Positions 21,367 to 32,150 of a stretch of DNA of 64,000 nt are shown piece by piece. The number at the start of each line of letters is the position of its first letter. The first letter of the stretch is position 1. Source of the stretch: Allium sativum (taxonomy: Eukaryota; Streptophyta; Magnoliopsida; Asparagales; Amaryllidaceae); the NCBI GenBank assembly GCA_030737875.1, contig CM060909.1, positions 28,541,659-28,605,658 on the forward strand, in the 5' to 3' direction. The notes under the pieces were generated by a model that saw only the letters and a list, made by a program, of their open reading frames with translations, did not search any database and had not been told where the DNA came from. Made by a program: the position numbers and the translations under genes.

Positions 21367-23358
21367 TATCTTGAGTATATGGACATAAAGCTTCAAGCTT
21401 TATGTTAAAGGTTGCATTTTGACAACATGTAAGTTATCATATCTCTTATGATAACTTGCATGTGAGGCTAAATGCGAACTTATGGCCATTCCTACATGTC
21501 ATTTATCACCATGTATCACCAATATGCTAAGTTTGGTTTTATGCATGCTTTTGAGGCCTAAAAATGTAATATGCAAGTATATGAACATATGTACATTTCA
21601 TATGCCACCATGTTGAACTTGTGGCTTCAACGCCTTTATGTCATGATTATGCCAAGTTCCCTCTTTCTATCCTTTATGCGCTATTGCGATATGTAAGCGA
21701 TGGGATTGCGTTTGGGGTTGGGTAAACTTAAAAGACATAAAAACATAAGATTGGGAATTTACCTATTAAGTTAGGTCTACCCATTGGGAATTTACCTATT
21801 AAGTTAGGTCTACCCAAATGCTTGAAAATTTGTAACATGTTTTGGAAACATGATGGACATGACACTTAGAAAAGATAAGTGTGACCAACTCGAGGTTGGG
21901 TTGAGTTTGTAGCGTAAACCTACCCGGAACCGACCGGCTTAACTAGTTGCTACAAACAATAGGACCCAATGTGAGAAGTTGGCCATGTTGTACCTTGAAC
22001 CCGAGGTTAGACCAAGTTGTGGTGTAAAGCTACCCGGACCCGCCCGGCTTAACTAGTAACCACAACAAGGTCTAATGTGAGAGGTTAAGGCGCATTAAAT
22101 TAATTAATGCCTCGTGATTAGGGTTAAGTCATGGTCCACTTAATACTTAACCAATTTGGGCTTGGTAGATTAATCAGGGTTAAGTCGTGAACTCATAGTT
22201 ACACTTAACCAAGTTAATCCATGATTAGCAAGAGGGTTAAACCGTACTTAACCCACTAGAAAAATCCTAGCAATGGGGGTCCACTCCAGCAGTATTCCCA
22301 AGTTTGTATCATTAAGGCCCTAGGGTCTAGCCTAGGGAGGGAGCACGATTACTGAACTGGAGGTAAGCGACCAAAAGCGACGGCAGAGTGGTACGCCGGT
22401 GTAGTTCCGGGCGGACTTATGGTCGTGCACATAGTCCGAAGCCGGGGAAAACATGAACGGGTACCAGTAGATCGAGACTGTGCACGCATGTTTATAGTGT
22501 CCAGGGGTTGCCACCCTAGGGCTTGATACACCCGACGGGAGACCCGGCACAGTCTGACTACAATTATGTTTGGGCCGTATGGACACCAACACGTGACGAG
22601 TTAGGCTTATAGGGAGCCGATCGACTAGACCGTTTGGTTGGACCTCGTATTAGGGTCAAACCATGTTATTGGACCTCATATTAGGGTCGCTTCATGTTAT
22701 TGGGCCAAAGCTTGGGCCAAGGGATCAATACTTGTTTATTCAAGTCATGTTAGTTTGCTAGTACACCTGTGGTGCAAAACCTTAATCCTGATTATGCGAT
22801 GACACCTTTATCTACCTTGTTAGTTAATCATCATGCCAGTATGTAGTTATCCATATGTTCATCTCAGCTTTCATCATGCCAGTTAACTTTATTAGTTTAC
22901 ATTGATTGTAGTAGGGCTTACTCAGTCTTTTTGACTGACCTGTTTTCTTTCGCCTCTTTTCTTCCGTTTCCCCCCCCCAGGTTCTTAGGGTGGGAATATT
23001 GGAGCTTAGCTTGGATTTCTGATCTCTTGCTTGTGGGATTTAGCTCATGAACGGTTGGACATGAAGCTAGCTATGGTTATCACTTATTTTGGGGATAGTA
23101 CTTATGTATTTCAGTTTTTCAGTAATGTTGTTTTTATCTAGACTTGTGTATTTGGAAATTGACATTATGTTGTACCAGACTTGTTTTGAAATGGTTTGAA
23201 ATCTTCCGCTGTTTTATCTATGTTATTTACTCTGTTTACATATATACATATGTTCATGTTCTGCCTTGATATATCATTATGCATGTTTACCTGATTCAAA
23301 CGCCCCTCCAAAGTCAGAGTGCTTGCAAGAGTCACCCTGGCGGAGGTGGGGTGTTACA

Positions 23359-23599
23359 TTTGGTATCGGAGCATATGGTTTACGAGAAGGAACAAAAAGG
23401 TTTTTTTAAAACTTTTGGAAAACTATTTTCAAAACCAAGTATAAAGTATTTTCCAAAGAAAAGTCTAGTTTATTTTAAAGGCTATTCCCCAAAAAGCCAG
23501 TAGCAAAATTCCTTCGTTTTTCTCCATTCTGAATCTGTCCTTTTCTTCGTTTTCAGTATGGCCAATTTTGAGCGTGGGTTAGTACAGGAGCAATAGTGC
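23359..23599 (+). other. Gypsy-2 PBS, leader and gag start
   Basis: The PBS TGGTATCGGAGC (23361-23372) differs from the Met-tRNA match at one base. The leader resembles that of gypsy-1, including AAAGTATTTTCCAAAGAAAAG, so the ATG at 23558 is taken as the original gag start. After about a dozen codons the frame is broken by the Sirevirus-derived insert that begins at 23600. Confidence 0.8.
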
Positions 23600-23823
23600 G
23601 AGTTTACAGTGTCTGTAAGCGGGATCTGTTATTAACACCTAGTAGAAACCTTAGGAATGCAGCAGTAGGCAAGATTTGCCGAAGCTGGGTATCTCTGTGT
23701 GTTATTTACTTTCTGTACTTACTTACTCTGCTTTATCTGTGCTGGGATTTTTTTTTAATTATTTGATAAACTGTGATAAACCCTATTCACCCCCCACCCT
23801 CTAGGGTTAATCTAGATCCAACA
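23600..23823 (+). repeat. Sirevirus LTR 3' end, truncated
   Basis: Ends CTCTAGGGTTAATCTAGATCCAACA directly before the PBS region; it aligns with the reverse complement of 14433-14680. The 5' part of the LTR is absent at this end. A frame that opens here and enters gag is a fortuitous extension, since the PBS lies within it. Confidence 0.8.
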
Positions 23824-23825
23824 AG

Positions 23826-23840
23826 TGGTATCAGAGCAGG
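23826..23840 (+). promoter_or_regulatory. Sirevirus primer-binding site, copy 1
   Basis: TGGTATCAGAGCAGG, two bases after the LTR end; it matches initiator Met-tRNA. The gag ATG follows 22 bases later. Confidence 0.9.
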
Positions 23841-23862
23841 TTATTTCATTAACTCTAGAGTC

Positions 23863-25320
23863 ATGGGTAACCCTAGTTGTCTATCTAGCGAGAGTCAGTC
23901 CAGTTCATCTCCAACTATTTTCACTGGAACAGATTTTTTAAACTGGAAATCCAAAATGGAATTTTATTTAAAATCTGTTAATATTAAATGTTGGGATGTT
24001 GTTATCAATGGGTACGATATGGTAGATAAAGTTTTTAATTCTCATACTACACATATTCTTTATTCTCATCTTGATGATAATCAATACAGTCTGATTTCCC
24101 ATTGTTTAACTGCGCAGGAAATTTGGACAGCTCTCAATACGAAGTATGGTCAAATTGACAACTCCAGCTCAAAACCCCAGATTGTCAACTCAGGTTCAGA
24201 ATTCTGTTTAACAGGATTTACAAATGAGAATTCAGAAGGATCGGATGATGGAGAATCAACGGATGCTGAAGTTGAAAATTTCTCATACGAAGATTTGGTT
24301 TATATGTGTGTTGATTTAACTAAATCTGTTGATAAACTCAAATCTAAAAACAAAACTCTAAAATCTAGGAATTTTGAGTTGACCAGCAAAATTGATGATT
24401 TGGAATCGCAGCTTGAATATTTTAAAAACCTTTCAGATTCAGATTGTACAAATTGTTTGAAATTGAAAACCAATCTTGTTCATCTCAATAAAAATATTCA
24501 AAAGTTTGAAGATGAAATTTTGATCTTAAAAGCAAACAAGATTGAGTTATCAAATTTGAACAATCATCTGCAAAAGGAATTTGAAATTTTTAAAACTAAT
24601 ATTCATTCCAAACTTGAAATTGCAGAAAAGGAAAATTTATTGAAATCGAATTCGATTTTGAAAGAACTTGAAAACGAGATTGAAAATTTCAAGAAATTTG
24701 AGTCTGAAAGTCGAAAACATTTTGAGTCTGAGATTGCTGAGTCCCAAACCAAAATAAAGTTACTCAATGATGAAAATTTGGTTTTGAAATCTGATTTTGA
24801 AAGATGTGAGATCACTAAAAATCGTTGTTCATATTTATTGAAAGAAAATGGTGATCTTAAAACTGAAATTCAACAACTTGAAACAATCTTGTCTAATTTT
24901 TCAAACGGTGAAAAATCTTTGAATATGTTGTTGAAAAACCAATTTTCTGTTCAAAATAAACGTGGACTTGGGTTTGAGAAAAATAATGTTTTTGAAAGAC
25001 AAATTTCGAATGATTTGAAAAATCCTCCAAACAACCTTGAAAAGAATCAATTTGAAAATTTGAACTCTTATAATTTCAAAGGTTTTTTGAGTCAAAATCA
25101 AAATGAGAAATTGTTTTATAATAATCCTTCTAAACAATCCTGGATCCCAAAAAGAAATAAACCAAACTTCGTGAAATTCAAACAGATTTGGGTTGCTAAG
25201 GGTACAAAGGTTTATTCTGATGGTTTGTTATATAAACAGGTTTGGGTACCAAAACGAACAAATACAACTGTCAGTGGTTTTACTGCCTTTCTTAGACCAC
25301 TCAATCCTCTAAACAGTTAG
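23863..25320 (+). CDS. Gag-only Sirevirus protein, intact reading frame
   Basis: A 485-residue frame begins MGNPSCLSSESQ. I chose this start because it follows the PBS and is conserved in copy 2. Residues 20-105 are copia-gag-like (TIFTGTDFLNWKSKMEFYLK; then QEIWTALNTKYG). The central gag region and the CX2CX4HX4C zinc knuckle are absent, so the N-terminus passes straight to an acidic segment (SEGSDDGESTDAEVENFSYEDL) and a coiled coil of about 230 residues rich in Lys, Glu, Asn and Leu. The C-terminus has paired QIWVAKGT and QVWVPKRT motifs, normally found just before protease. No protease or RT follows. Likely a structural protein of a non-autonomous element; expression is not shown. Confidence 0.8.
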   Translation: MGNPSCLSSESQSSSSPTIFTGTDFLNWKSKMEFYLKSVNIKCWDVVINGYDMVDKVFNSHTTHILYSHLDDNQYSLISHCLTAQEIWTALNTKYGQIDNSSSKPQIVNSGSEFCLTGFTNENSEGSDDGESTDAEVENFSYEDLVYMCVDLTKSVDKLKSKNKTLKSRNFELTSKIDDLESQLEYFKNLSDSDCTNCLKLKTNLVHLNKNIQKFEDEILILKANKIELSNLNNHLQKEFEIFKTNIHSKLEIAEKENLLKSNSILKELENEIENFKKFESESRKHFESEIAESQTKIKLLNDENLVLKSDFERCEITKNRCSYLLKENGDLKTEIQQLETILSNFSNGEKSLNMLLKNQFSVQNKRGLGFEKNNVFERQISNDLKNPPNNLEKNQFENLNSYNFKGFLSQNQNEKLFYNNPSKQSWIPKRNKPNFVKFKQIWVAKGTKVYSDGLLYKQVWVPKRTNTTVSGFTAFLRPLNPLNS

Positions 25321-28090
25321 GTACCAGAGGAGGCTGAGGAACTGCCTTGCAAAAAGAAAAGTGAAGCAAAGCTGTCTATTCTACTGTATCATTCACAGTT
25401 CCTCCAACCAGGATTTGATGAGTTAGAAATTCTGTTTTTTTCATCGTACGTCAGGTATGATTTCTAACCTCATCCTTGTAAATATTTTTTTCTCATTCTT
25501 CTACCCTTTTCTTTTTTATTTCCTGCTGTTTGTTTTTTATTTGGTTTGTCACTACCATATCTCTTTGTTTATTCTGTGCTTCTTAAACTTCCAATTGCAG
25601 TTCTCATGATTTTCTGGAAATTCATTCTATTTGAATAAAACTCTCTTGTTTATAATCATTTCCAGATTCTGAATTTAAGCTTGTAAATATCTGCAATTGT
25701 TTTGAAGTTTATTTTTATTTCTGAATTCATAACAGTGTTGTAGTATTCTTGTCATATCTTGAACACTGTTAATTTGAATTCTAAATTTTTTGAAGTTCTG
25801 AATATTCAATGAAATTTCACACACCTTTACTGTTCTGAGTTTATTCTAATTCATTTTAGAAAAGCTCAAAATATTATACTCATTGCAGCACTCTGCTATT
25901 TATCAGTTGTGATGATTTCATTAATTTTCAGATTGACTTGAACATTTTTGGATTGGCTAGAATCTCAGTGATACATCTTAGAATTCATCTTTATTCATGA
26001 TTATTATGGTTGAAATTAGTTTGTTTGAAATCATCTGAAATTCTTGATATTTTGAATATCACACACCTCTTAAAATTTGAAATAATCAACCTTGTGTGAC
26101 TGATTCATTATATCTCAAACTTAACATTGATTCAAGTGATTTCAAATAAATTATTTTTTAATTTCTGGTATCATGAATACCTCTCAAATTTGATGTAAAT
26201 GATCTGATATCTCTATTGGGCTTGTAAGAAATAGTTTTTGAGAAATTCTTGAAAAGTTCTTTTTGAAAATGGTCTTTGAAAATCATTGATATTTCATGAT
26301 TAATTGATTTAAATATTTATTTGTTTAAAATCATTTGAAATTCTTGATTTATTGAATCACACACATATCTTGAATCTGACATTAATAATTTGGTGTGATC
26401 GATTCATTGAATCTAGAGTATTTCATATTCATCAAATGATTTAAAATAAATGGTATTTTTAATCTTGGATCATGAACCATCTTATGTGACCATCACCCTG
26501 ACAAGTTTGTTTTTTGAAACTATTTTTGTGCTGCTCTGATACTGTTTTCAAATAACTGCCTGTTTTGACTTGTCTGTTGCTTGCCAAATTTGTAAATCTT
26601 GTCTGCGTGGGCTCTGTGTTTGAAACTCTTTGATATCCTTGTTCGTCTCAAGTGTCAATTTTAAATCCTCGAGAAGAGAGAACTATGGGTATCAGAAGTG
26701 CTGATTTTTTTTCCCTCTTGTCCTGTATAGCTTTTCACATTTCCTCTTGTAATTGATTTTCAACTTTAAAATTATTTGTTGATTATTCATTTAGAAATTG
26801 AAATCAATATCCAATTGAACTGTATTTATAATTCATCAAAATATATCAGAATTTGAAATTGTGATGAATTATGACTACAATATATTTCACAACAAGAGGA
26901 GAGTTTATTTTGATTTTCATGACGGTTGAATATTTATTATAATATCTTTGAACTGGGAATGATTTCACGAACATCTTCTATGCCTCTCATCATTCTGTCA
27001 TCCATTATGAGTTTATATTAATGTGGAGAGTTTATATTTTTAAAATAATCTTAAAACAGTGAAAATAGTTGTGATGGAAATGTGACTGCATTATTTTTTT
27101 CAGAATTAGTGACAATTGAAAATTTTCAAGAATCCCGGTACAGTTCATGCATATTTCATAATATAATTAATTTAGAAATTTATTTTCACAGTCCATCTCT
27201 GTACCTACCCCATTTTCTATCATTTATATATTGGTTTTACATACTGAGGAGTTTTTTTCTTTAAATGCTGAAAATAATAAATATAATTAATATATAAGTG
27301 TGTCTCTAACCTCATTTAAAAATCCAAGCTCTGGTCATGCATGGTTAAGAGACAACTTATAATTTAAGCTGCGACTGACCTCATTTAAAAATCCAAGCTC
27401 TGGTTATGCGTGGTCAGTGTGCTCTTAAATAAAAAAAAATAGAGAATAATGTGCTATAAATTGAAATAAACTTGAAATTCTCCTTTGTGTATAAAAGCCA
27501 GCCTACCAATCCATTTTCTAATCTGTGAAATGTGTTAATATTTTATGACGTATTATGATTTGTTGATTGATGGGTATTGGGATTTGAGGTTATTCGATCT
27601 TGTCATTTAAATTGAATTTTTAATTATAGTCCAAATTCCATCTCTGTTTTTGAACCTCATTTTTTTTTAAATAATTGGAATACATTTTTTTTACTCTCCC
27701 CATTTTATATAAAATTCATCGTAAATCCGTCATTCTCTACAATGTGAGATATGCCACCAGTTCTTAGTTTATTATGATTTTTGTTTGACTGATTGAGATT
27801 TATGATGACTGTTCTTCCTTTTAAGCTGATATAGTATTTGTTATTCATTTTTCATCTATATTTTAAATTCTGTATCCTTTTGATGATAACAAAAGGGGGA
27901 GAATGGATAGAGATTTTGATTTATGAGTGAATAATTTATTATTATTCATACATTTCACTCATGCACAGTTATAGGGGGAGTTGTCTGTTGTAGGGGGAGC
28001 TAATAAATAGGGGGAGTTCAATATTCACTGTCAAACACATCTATTGTATACAAAATCTTTTATTTGTTTGTCATCATCAAAAGGGGGAGA
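25321..28090 (+). other. Sirevirus noncoding region with multiple PPTs
   Basis: Pol is replaced by about 2.7 kb of AT-rich noncoding DNA with diffuse repeats (TTTGAAATCAT, TGATTCATTGAATC) and a duplicated ACCTCATTTAAAAATCCAAG block near 27310 and 27380. The right end holds five AGGGGGAG tracts (27891, 27971, 27991, 28009, 28081). Repeated PPTs before the 3' LTR are a known Sirevirus trait. The same organisation occurs in inverse at 50922-52524. Confidence 0.75.
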
Positions 28091-28900
28091 ATAGGGTTTC
28101 CCCGAATTACACCCCGTAATCCGTAACCCAGATTTTACAGATTCTAAAACTGACAGTCAACACCCTGACTGATATTCTAGTATTTTACAGACACTAGAAC
28201 TGTTTTGATTCGATTTACAAAACAAAAATTAAAATACAATAAAAAAACAAAAGAAACCCAAGTGAAATAGAATAAAGGAGTTTAACTAAGAAGGGTCATC
28301 CCCTTTGAAAACTTAAAACATGGCCGGCCCATTCTTAAGCCCATTGCACTCCCATTTGCCCGATCCTTTTTCTCTAGCAAAGATAAAAAAAAATGGCGGC
28401 CATGATTATTCTAGGGTTTCCTGCTTTTGTTCCCAAATCAAATCGATGGCTTGACGAAATTGCTGTCGGGTTCTTCCAGGTTTCTCCAATGGTTTTGATT
28501 TGCTCTCTCGATCGATTTGGAGGCAGATCAAATCTCTGTAAAAAGGGTGAGTTTTCTGAAATTTCTTTATACTTGAAATCTATTGTTTTTGGATTCGATG
28601 CTCGGGTTTTCGATTGTTGCGTGTGGATTTTTCCATACTCCCTTTGCCTGTGATGAATTGGTGTGATAAAATAGGATTATCAATCCGAAATTTACTCTGA
28701 TTTCTTTATATGGTTTGATCTGAATTCCGGTTTTCTCTTGCGTGATTTTGGGCTTTGAATCCAGACGTGTTATTGCCCCTTTGAATGAATCTGGATATTT
28801 GATTATGGCCTTTTGAATGAAATCCTATTAAAAAAACTGTTGCCAGAAGAAAATTAAAAACTTTCTCCCTTTGCTCGACAATTTCTGGAATTAAATCTTT
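28091..28900 (-). repeat. Inverted Sirevirus LTR interior fragment
   Basis: Instead of TGTTG, the last PPT is followed by ATAGGGTTTCC, which is the start of an LTR piece in reverse orientation (compare the reverse complement of the LTR end near 23790). It aligns in order with 14936-15330. Bases 28794-28900 form a near-perfect inverted repeat with 31984-32091. On the plus strand it has an exon-like look: ATGGCGGCC at 28393, a frame of 86 codons and GTGAGT at 28547. I do not think this is a real gene. Confidence 0.65.
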
Positions 28901-29842
28901 CTGGTATCAGAGCAGGTTATTTCATTAACTCTAGAGTCATGGGTAACCCTAGTTGTCTGTCTAGCGAGAGTCAGTCCAGTTCATCTCCAACTATTTTCAC
29001 TGGAACAGATTTTTTAAACTGGAAATCTAAAATGGAATTTTGTTTAAAATCTGTTAATATTAAATGTTGGGATGTTGTTATCAATGGGTACGATATGGTA
29101 GATAAAGTTTTTAATTCTCATACTACACATATTCTTTATTCTCATCTTGATGATAATCAATACAGTCTGATTTCCCATTGTTTAACTGCGCAGGAAATTT
29201 GGACAGCTCTCAATACGAAGTATGGTCAAATTGACAACTCCAGCTCAAAACCCCAGATTGTCAACTCAGGTTCAGAATTCTGTTTAACAGGATTTACAAA
29301 TGAGAATTCAGAAGGATCAGATGATGGAGAATCAACGGATGCTGAAGTTGAAAATTTCTCATACGAAGATTTGGTTTATATGTGTGTTGATTTAACTAAA
29401 TCTGTTGATAAACTCAAATCTAAAAACAAAACTCTAAAATCTAGGAATTCTGAGTTGACCAGCAAAAATGATGATTTGGAATCGCAGCTTGAATATTTTA
29501 AAAACCTTTCAGATTCAGATTGTACAAATTGTTTGAAATTGAAAACCAATCTTGTTCATCTCAATAAAAATATTCAAAAGTTTGAAGATGAAATTTTGAT
29601 CTTAAAAGCAAACAAGATTGAGTTATCAAATTTGAACAATCATCTGCAAAAGGAATTTGAAATTTTTAAAACTAATATTCATTCCAAACTTGAAATTGCA
29701 GAAAAGGAAAATTTGTTGAAATCGAATTCGATTTTGAAAGAACTTGAAAACGAGATTGAAAATTTCAAGAAATTTGAGTCTGAAAGTCGAAAACATTTTG
29801 AGTCTGAGATTGCTGAGTCCCAAACCAAAATAAAGTTACTCA
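28901..29842 (+). pseudogene. Second, truncated copy of the Sirevirus PBS and gag
   Basis: Starts within the PBS (TGGTATCAGAGCAGG at 28902) and repeats gag from its ATG at 28939. By eye it differs from copy 1 at about seven or eight bases in 940, all substitutions and some silent. Homology stops after TTACTCA, and the LTR terminus TGTTG follows at once, so the frame runs into LTR sequence and ends at 29919. The upstream junction has only one to three bases of shared sequence. Confidence 0.85.
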
Positions 29843-32091
29843 TGTTGTATATAACGCAGTTGTATGCACAATTATATGATTTTTGTTTGATGATAACAAC
29901 CAAATATATATTATTATAAATGTGTTTGATATTGTACTGTTATTGTAAATCACAGACTGGAATATAATATTTAAATTTAAATAAAATACAACTGTACAGA
30001 AATTTAAATATTCACAGTATTTTATTTAAATAGAATATTTTATTTCAATGTTTAAACAGTACACATTTATAAACTCCACTATTTGTACATTTCACTGATA
30101 CAACACATTTCACATTCAAATTCATATACATCTGTTCTACAACACTCTACACTCATTGTACATTTTCTTTTCATTCAGACTCTCTCTAGTACGTACTCTC
30201 ATTTACTGTCTCTGTTCTTGTCTTTAATCTTCTGTCTTCACAGCATCCTCCAGTCAGTCCAGACATCCCTGCTTACCTGTCATATATGGAAACACACACA
30301 CCGTATCTTGAACAGAAATAATTTCTAAATTCTAGCAGATATAATTTTTAATTTTGAAAATTTTATTTGCCTCAGTTTTCTGGTGTGTTTCTCATCATTT
30401 TTCATGACTTGATCTGAATTATAAAACCATCAATCTGTGTCTAGACAGCTTGTGATATTCACAGTGATACACTGTAAATACCACAAGGCAGACAACATAT
30501 ATAAAATATTTCAGTACAGGGACAGGAAAACTTGACTGATGGCTGCATATACACACGTGTATAAATATACATGTGTGCACTGCCTCGCCAATCAGCGTGC
30601 AACTGAGGAGTAGCCACGTGGACCTGCTCGACTCAGTGCACAGCAAGGGACAGTGCAACATGGACATGAGGCAAACAAATCAAAACTGTGGAGCTGGTCA
30701 AGCAAAATCAAGAACCAGCATAGCCAAAGTATCACAAACTGGAAAACAGCAAAGTGGAAAAGCATGTACATCAAAATGGTCGAGCCAAGCACTTCAAGTC
30801 AAAATGGTGAATCAATGGAAGTTCAGCTTTTAGCAAGTGCAACAGGGTACACATGCAAATGAATGTAGCATGGTACAGCAAAAGTTTGAGCATACATGTG
30901 TGCTCATCTCAGGTTCACACAGCATAAAAAAAAATCAGTAAAGCACAAGCAAGGGTCCTTCAGTTTCAAGTGTAACCAGTGCTATAATCGCAAGCATGTA
31001 GACAAGTTCATATGCAAACTAGTGGCGCAAGTAAAAGCAAGGTGGAGCTACAGCAAATGCTTTCAGCAAGCTAATGGATGACATATGAAGTGGTGCAACA
31101 TGTTCAGGCAGTTTCAAATACATGTACAAGTCAAGACCACATCAGATTAAAGCAAATAATCATGGTACAACATCTTTTAAGGTGTAGTAGCATTCACAAG
31201 CAACAAAGTCAGTGCAGCTGCTAGTGCATGGCAAGGGGATTCTCAACATAGAAACACAAGCCAATATACATGAAGCCTCAGAGCAGAAGTGAAGAGAACA
31301 ATCAAAGTATACAAGCAGCATGTATAAAACAGGGGACATGTCGAACCAAGTTTGAACACACAAGGCAACATAAAGCAGCAACATGTGAATAGCATCTAAG
31401 GTGGAGCAATAGCATGGATATTCAGTTCTGTCTAGACATGTACAAGCAAATGCAAGTGCACAATACAGTAAGCACAATGGTGCAAAGTTCATGATTTCAG
31501 CACATAAATGGAGTAGCATATGGAAACACAACACACACACATGGATGAGTGATAGACATGATTAATGTTTTGATTTAATCATATATGGAATGATGAACAT
31601 GGGCCGAAGGAATTCAATGAGAATAACACACGGCAAATGTCATTTACTGGAAGGCAAGAAATCAGTTTTTTAAATGGCAATTTATTTCCAGATTTAGTCG
31701 TGCAAAAGGGGAAAACTGATTTCAGTTTTTGGAAACATTTATGGCAAGATAATCAATCTTTTCCAAATGAAGACAACAAAAGAAATCACTCCAGGAATCG
31801 GCAATCATTTCTTTTTGGCAATTTTTTTTCCAAAGTGGCAAGGCAACAATTTAAATGTTTCCAGTTTTTTTTTTAATCACAGAGAATATTTGGCAAGTGT
31901 GTAATACATTTCCTGAATTTCACAAATCATGGTAGACAACACGCAAGGGGCAAATTTGAATTCCAGCAATCAAGCAAAGTCAGGAAAGATTTAATTCCAT
32001 AAATTGTCGAGCAAAGGGGGAAAGTTTTTAATTTTCTTCTGGCAACAGTTTTTTTAATAGGATTTCATTCAAAAGGCCATAATCAAATATC
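29843..32091 (+). repeat. Sirevirus LTR 5' part
   Basis: Starts TGTTGTATATAACG; ATGATTTTTGTTTGATGATAAC just inside is shared with the LTR start at 50921 (minus). About 600 bases in, a near-palindrome CTTGTGATATTCACAGTGAT is shared in inverse with 45255-45295. The GCA/TGTG-rich middle also matches 43906-45260 in inverse. It is cut off at 32091. Short frames here are not genes. Confidence 0.75.
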
Positions 32092-32150
32092 AACTGGGTA
32101 TCTCTAGAGGGGTTACCCATGACTCTAGAGTTACCCATGACTCTAGAGGG
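32092..32150. other. Junction patchwork
   Basis: Three short copied pieces are joined: CTGGGTATCTCT, found near the LTR 3' end at 23676; GGTTACCCATGACTCTAGAGTTA, an inverted copy of the gag start (23852-23875); and a second partial copy, CCCATGACTCTAGAGGG. Filler of this kind is typical of end joining with templated synthesis. It supplies a chance ATG in frame with gypsy-2 gag. Confidence 0.75.

Larger units (their letters stand above)
20196..23358 (+). repeat. Gypsy-2 5' LTR
   Basis: Complete, TG to CA, followed by the PBS. Features shared with the right copy: a GTCGAC palindrome cluster, a TATA box, an ATGCAAGTT tandem array, a duplicated block of about 33 bases (21752-21818), a long run of C before CAGGTTCT near 22972, and a final CCCTGGCGGAGG segment. 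Small open frames inside it come from the tandem array and are not genes. Confidence 0.95.
23600..32150. mobile_element. Scrambled Sirevirus-derived insert in gypsy-2 gag
   Basis: It is bounded by AGTGC at 23595-23599 and 32151-32155. The segments in order are: LTR 3' end, PBS, full gag, noncoding region and PPT (plus); an LTR interior piece (inverted); a second PBS and partial gag (plus); the LTR start TGTTG and its first 2.2 kb (plus); then a short patchwork that includes an inverted copy of the gag start. A normal integrated element has two equal LTRs in the same direction; this does not. It looks like a rearranged cDNA that was then inserted or captured. Confidence 0.75.

Noticed and set aside
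20944..21388. Open frames repeating CYDMQV and CYASM, and their counterparts at 36831-37293
   Set aside because: They are translations of the ATGCAAGTT tandem array inside the gypsy-2 LTRs, not genes.
23773..23862. Longer gag start at 23773, adding 30 residues
   Set aside because: The added stretch covers the LTR end and PBS, which lie upstream of gag; the ATG at 23863 is conserved in the second copy.
28393..28653. 86-codon frame starting MAAMIILGFPAF as a captured host gene
   Set aside because: It lies in an inverted LTR piece with a diverged counterpart at 14936 where the frame is not kept.
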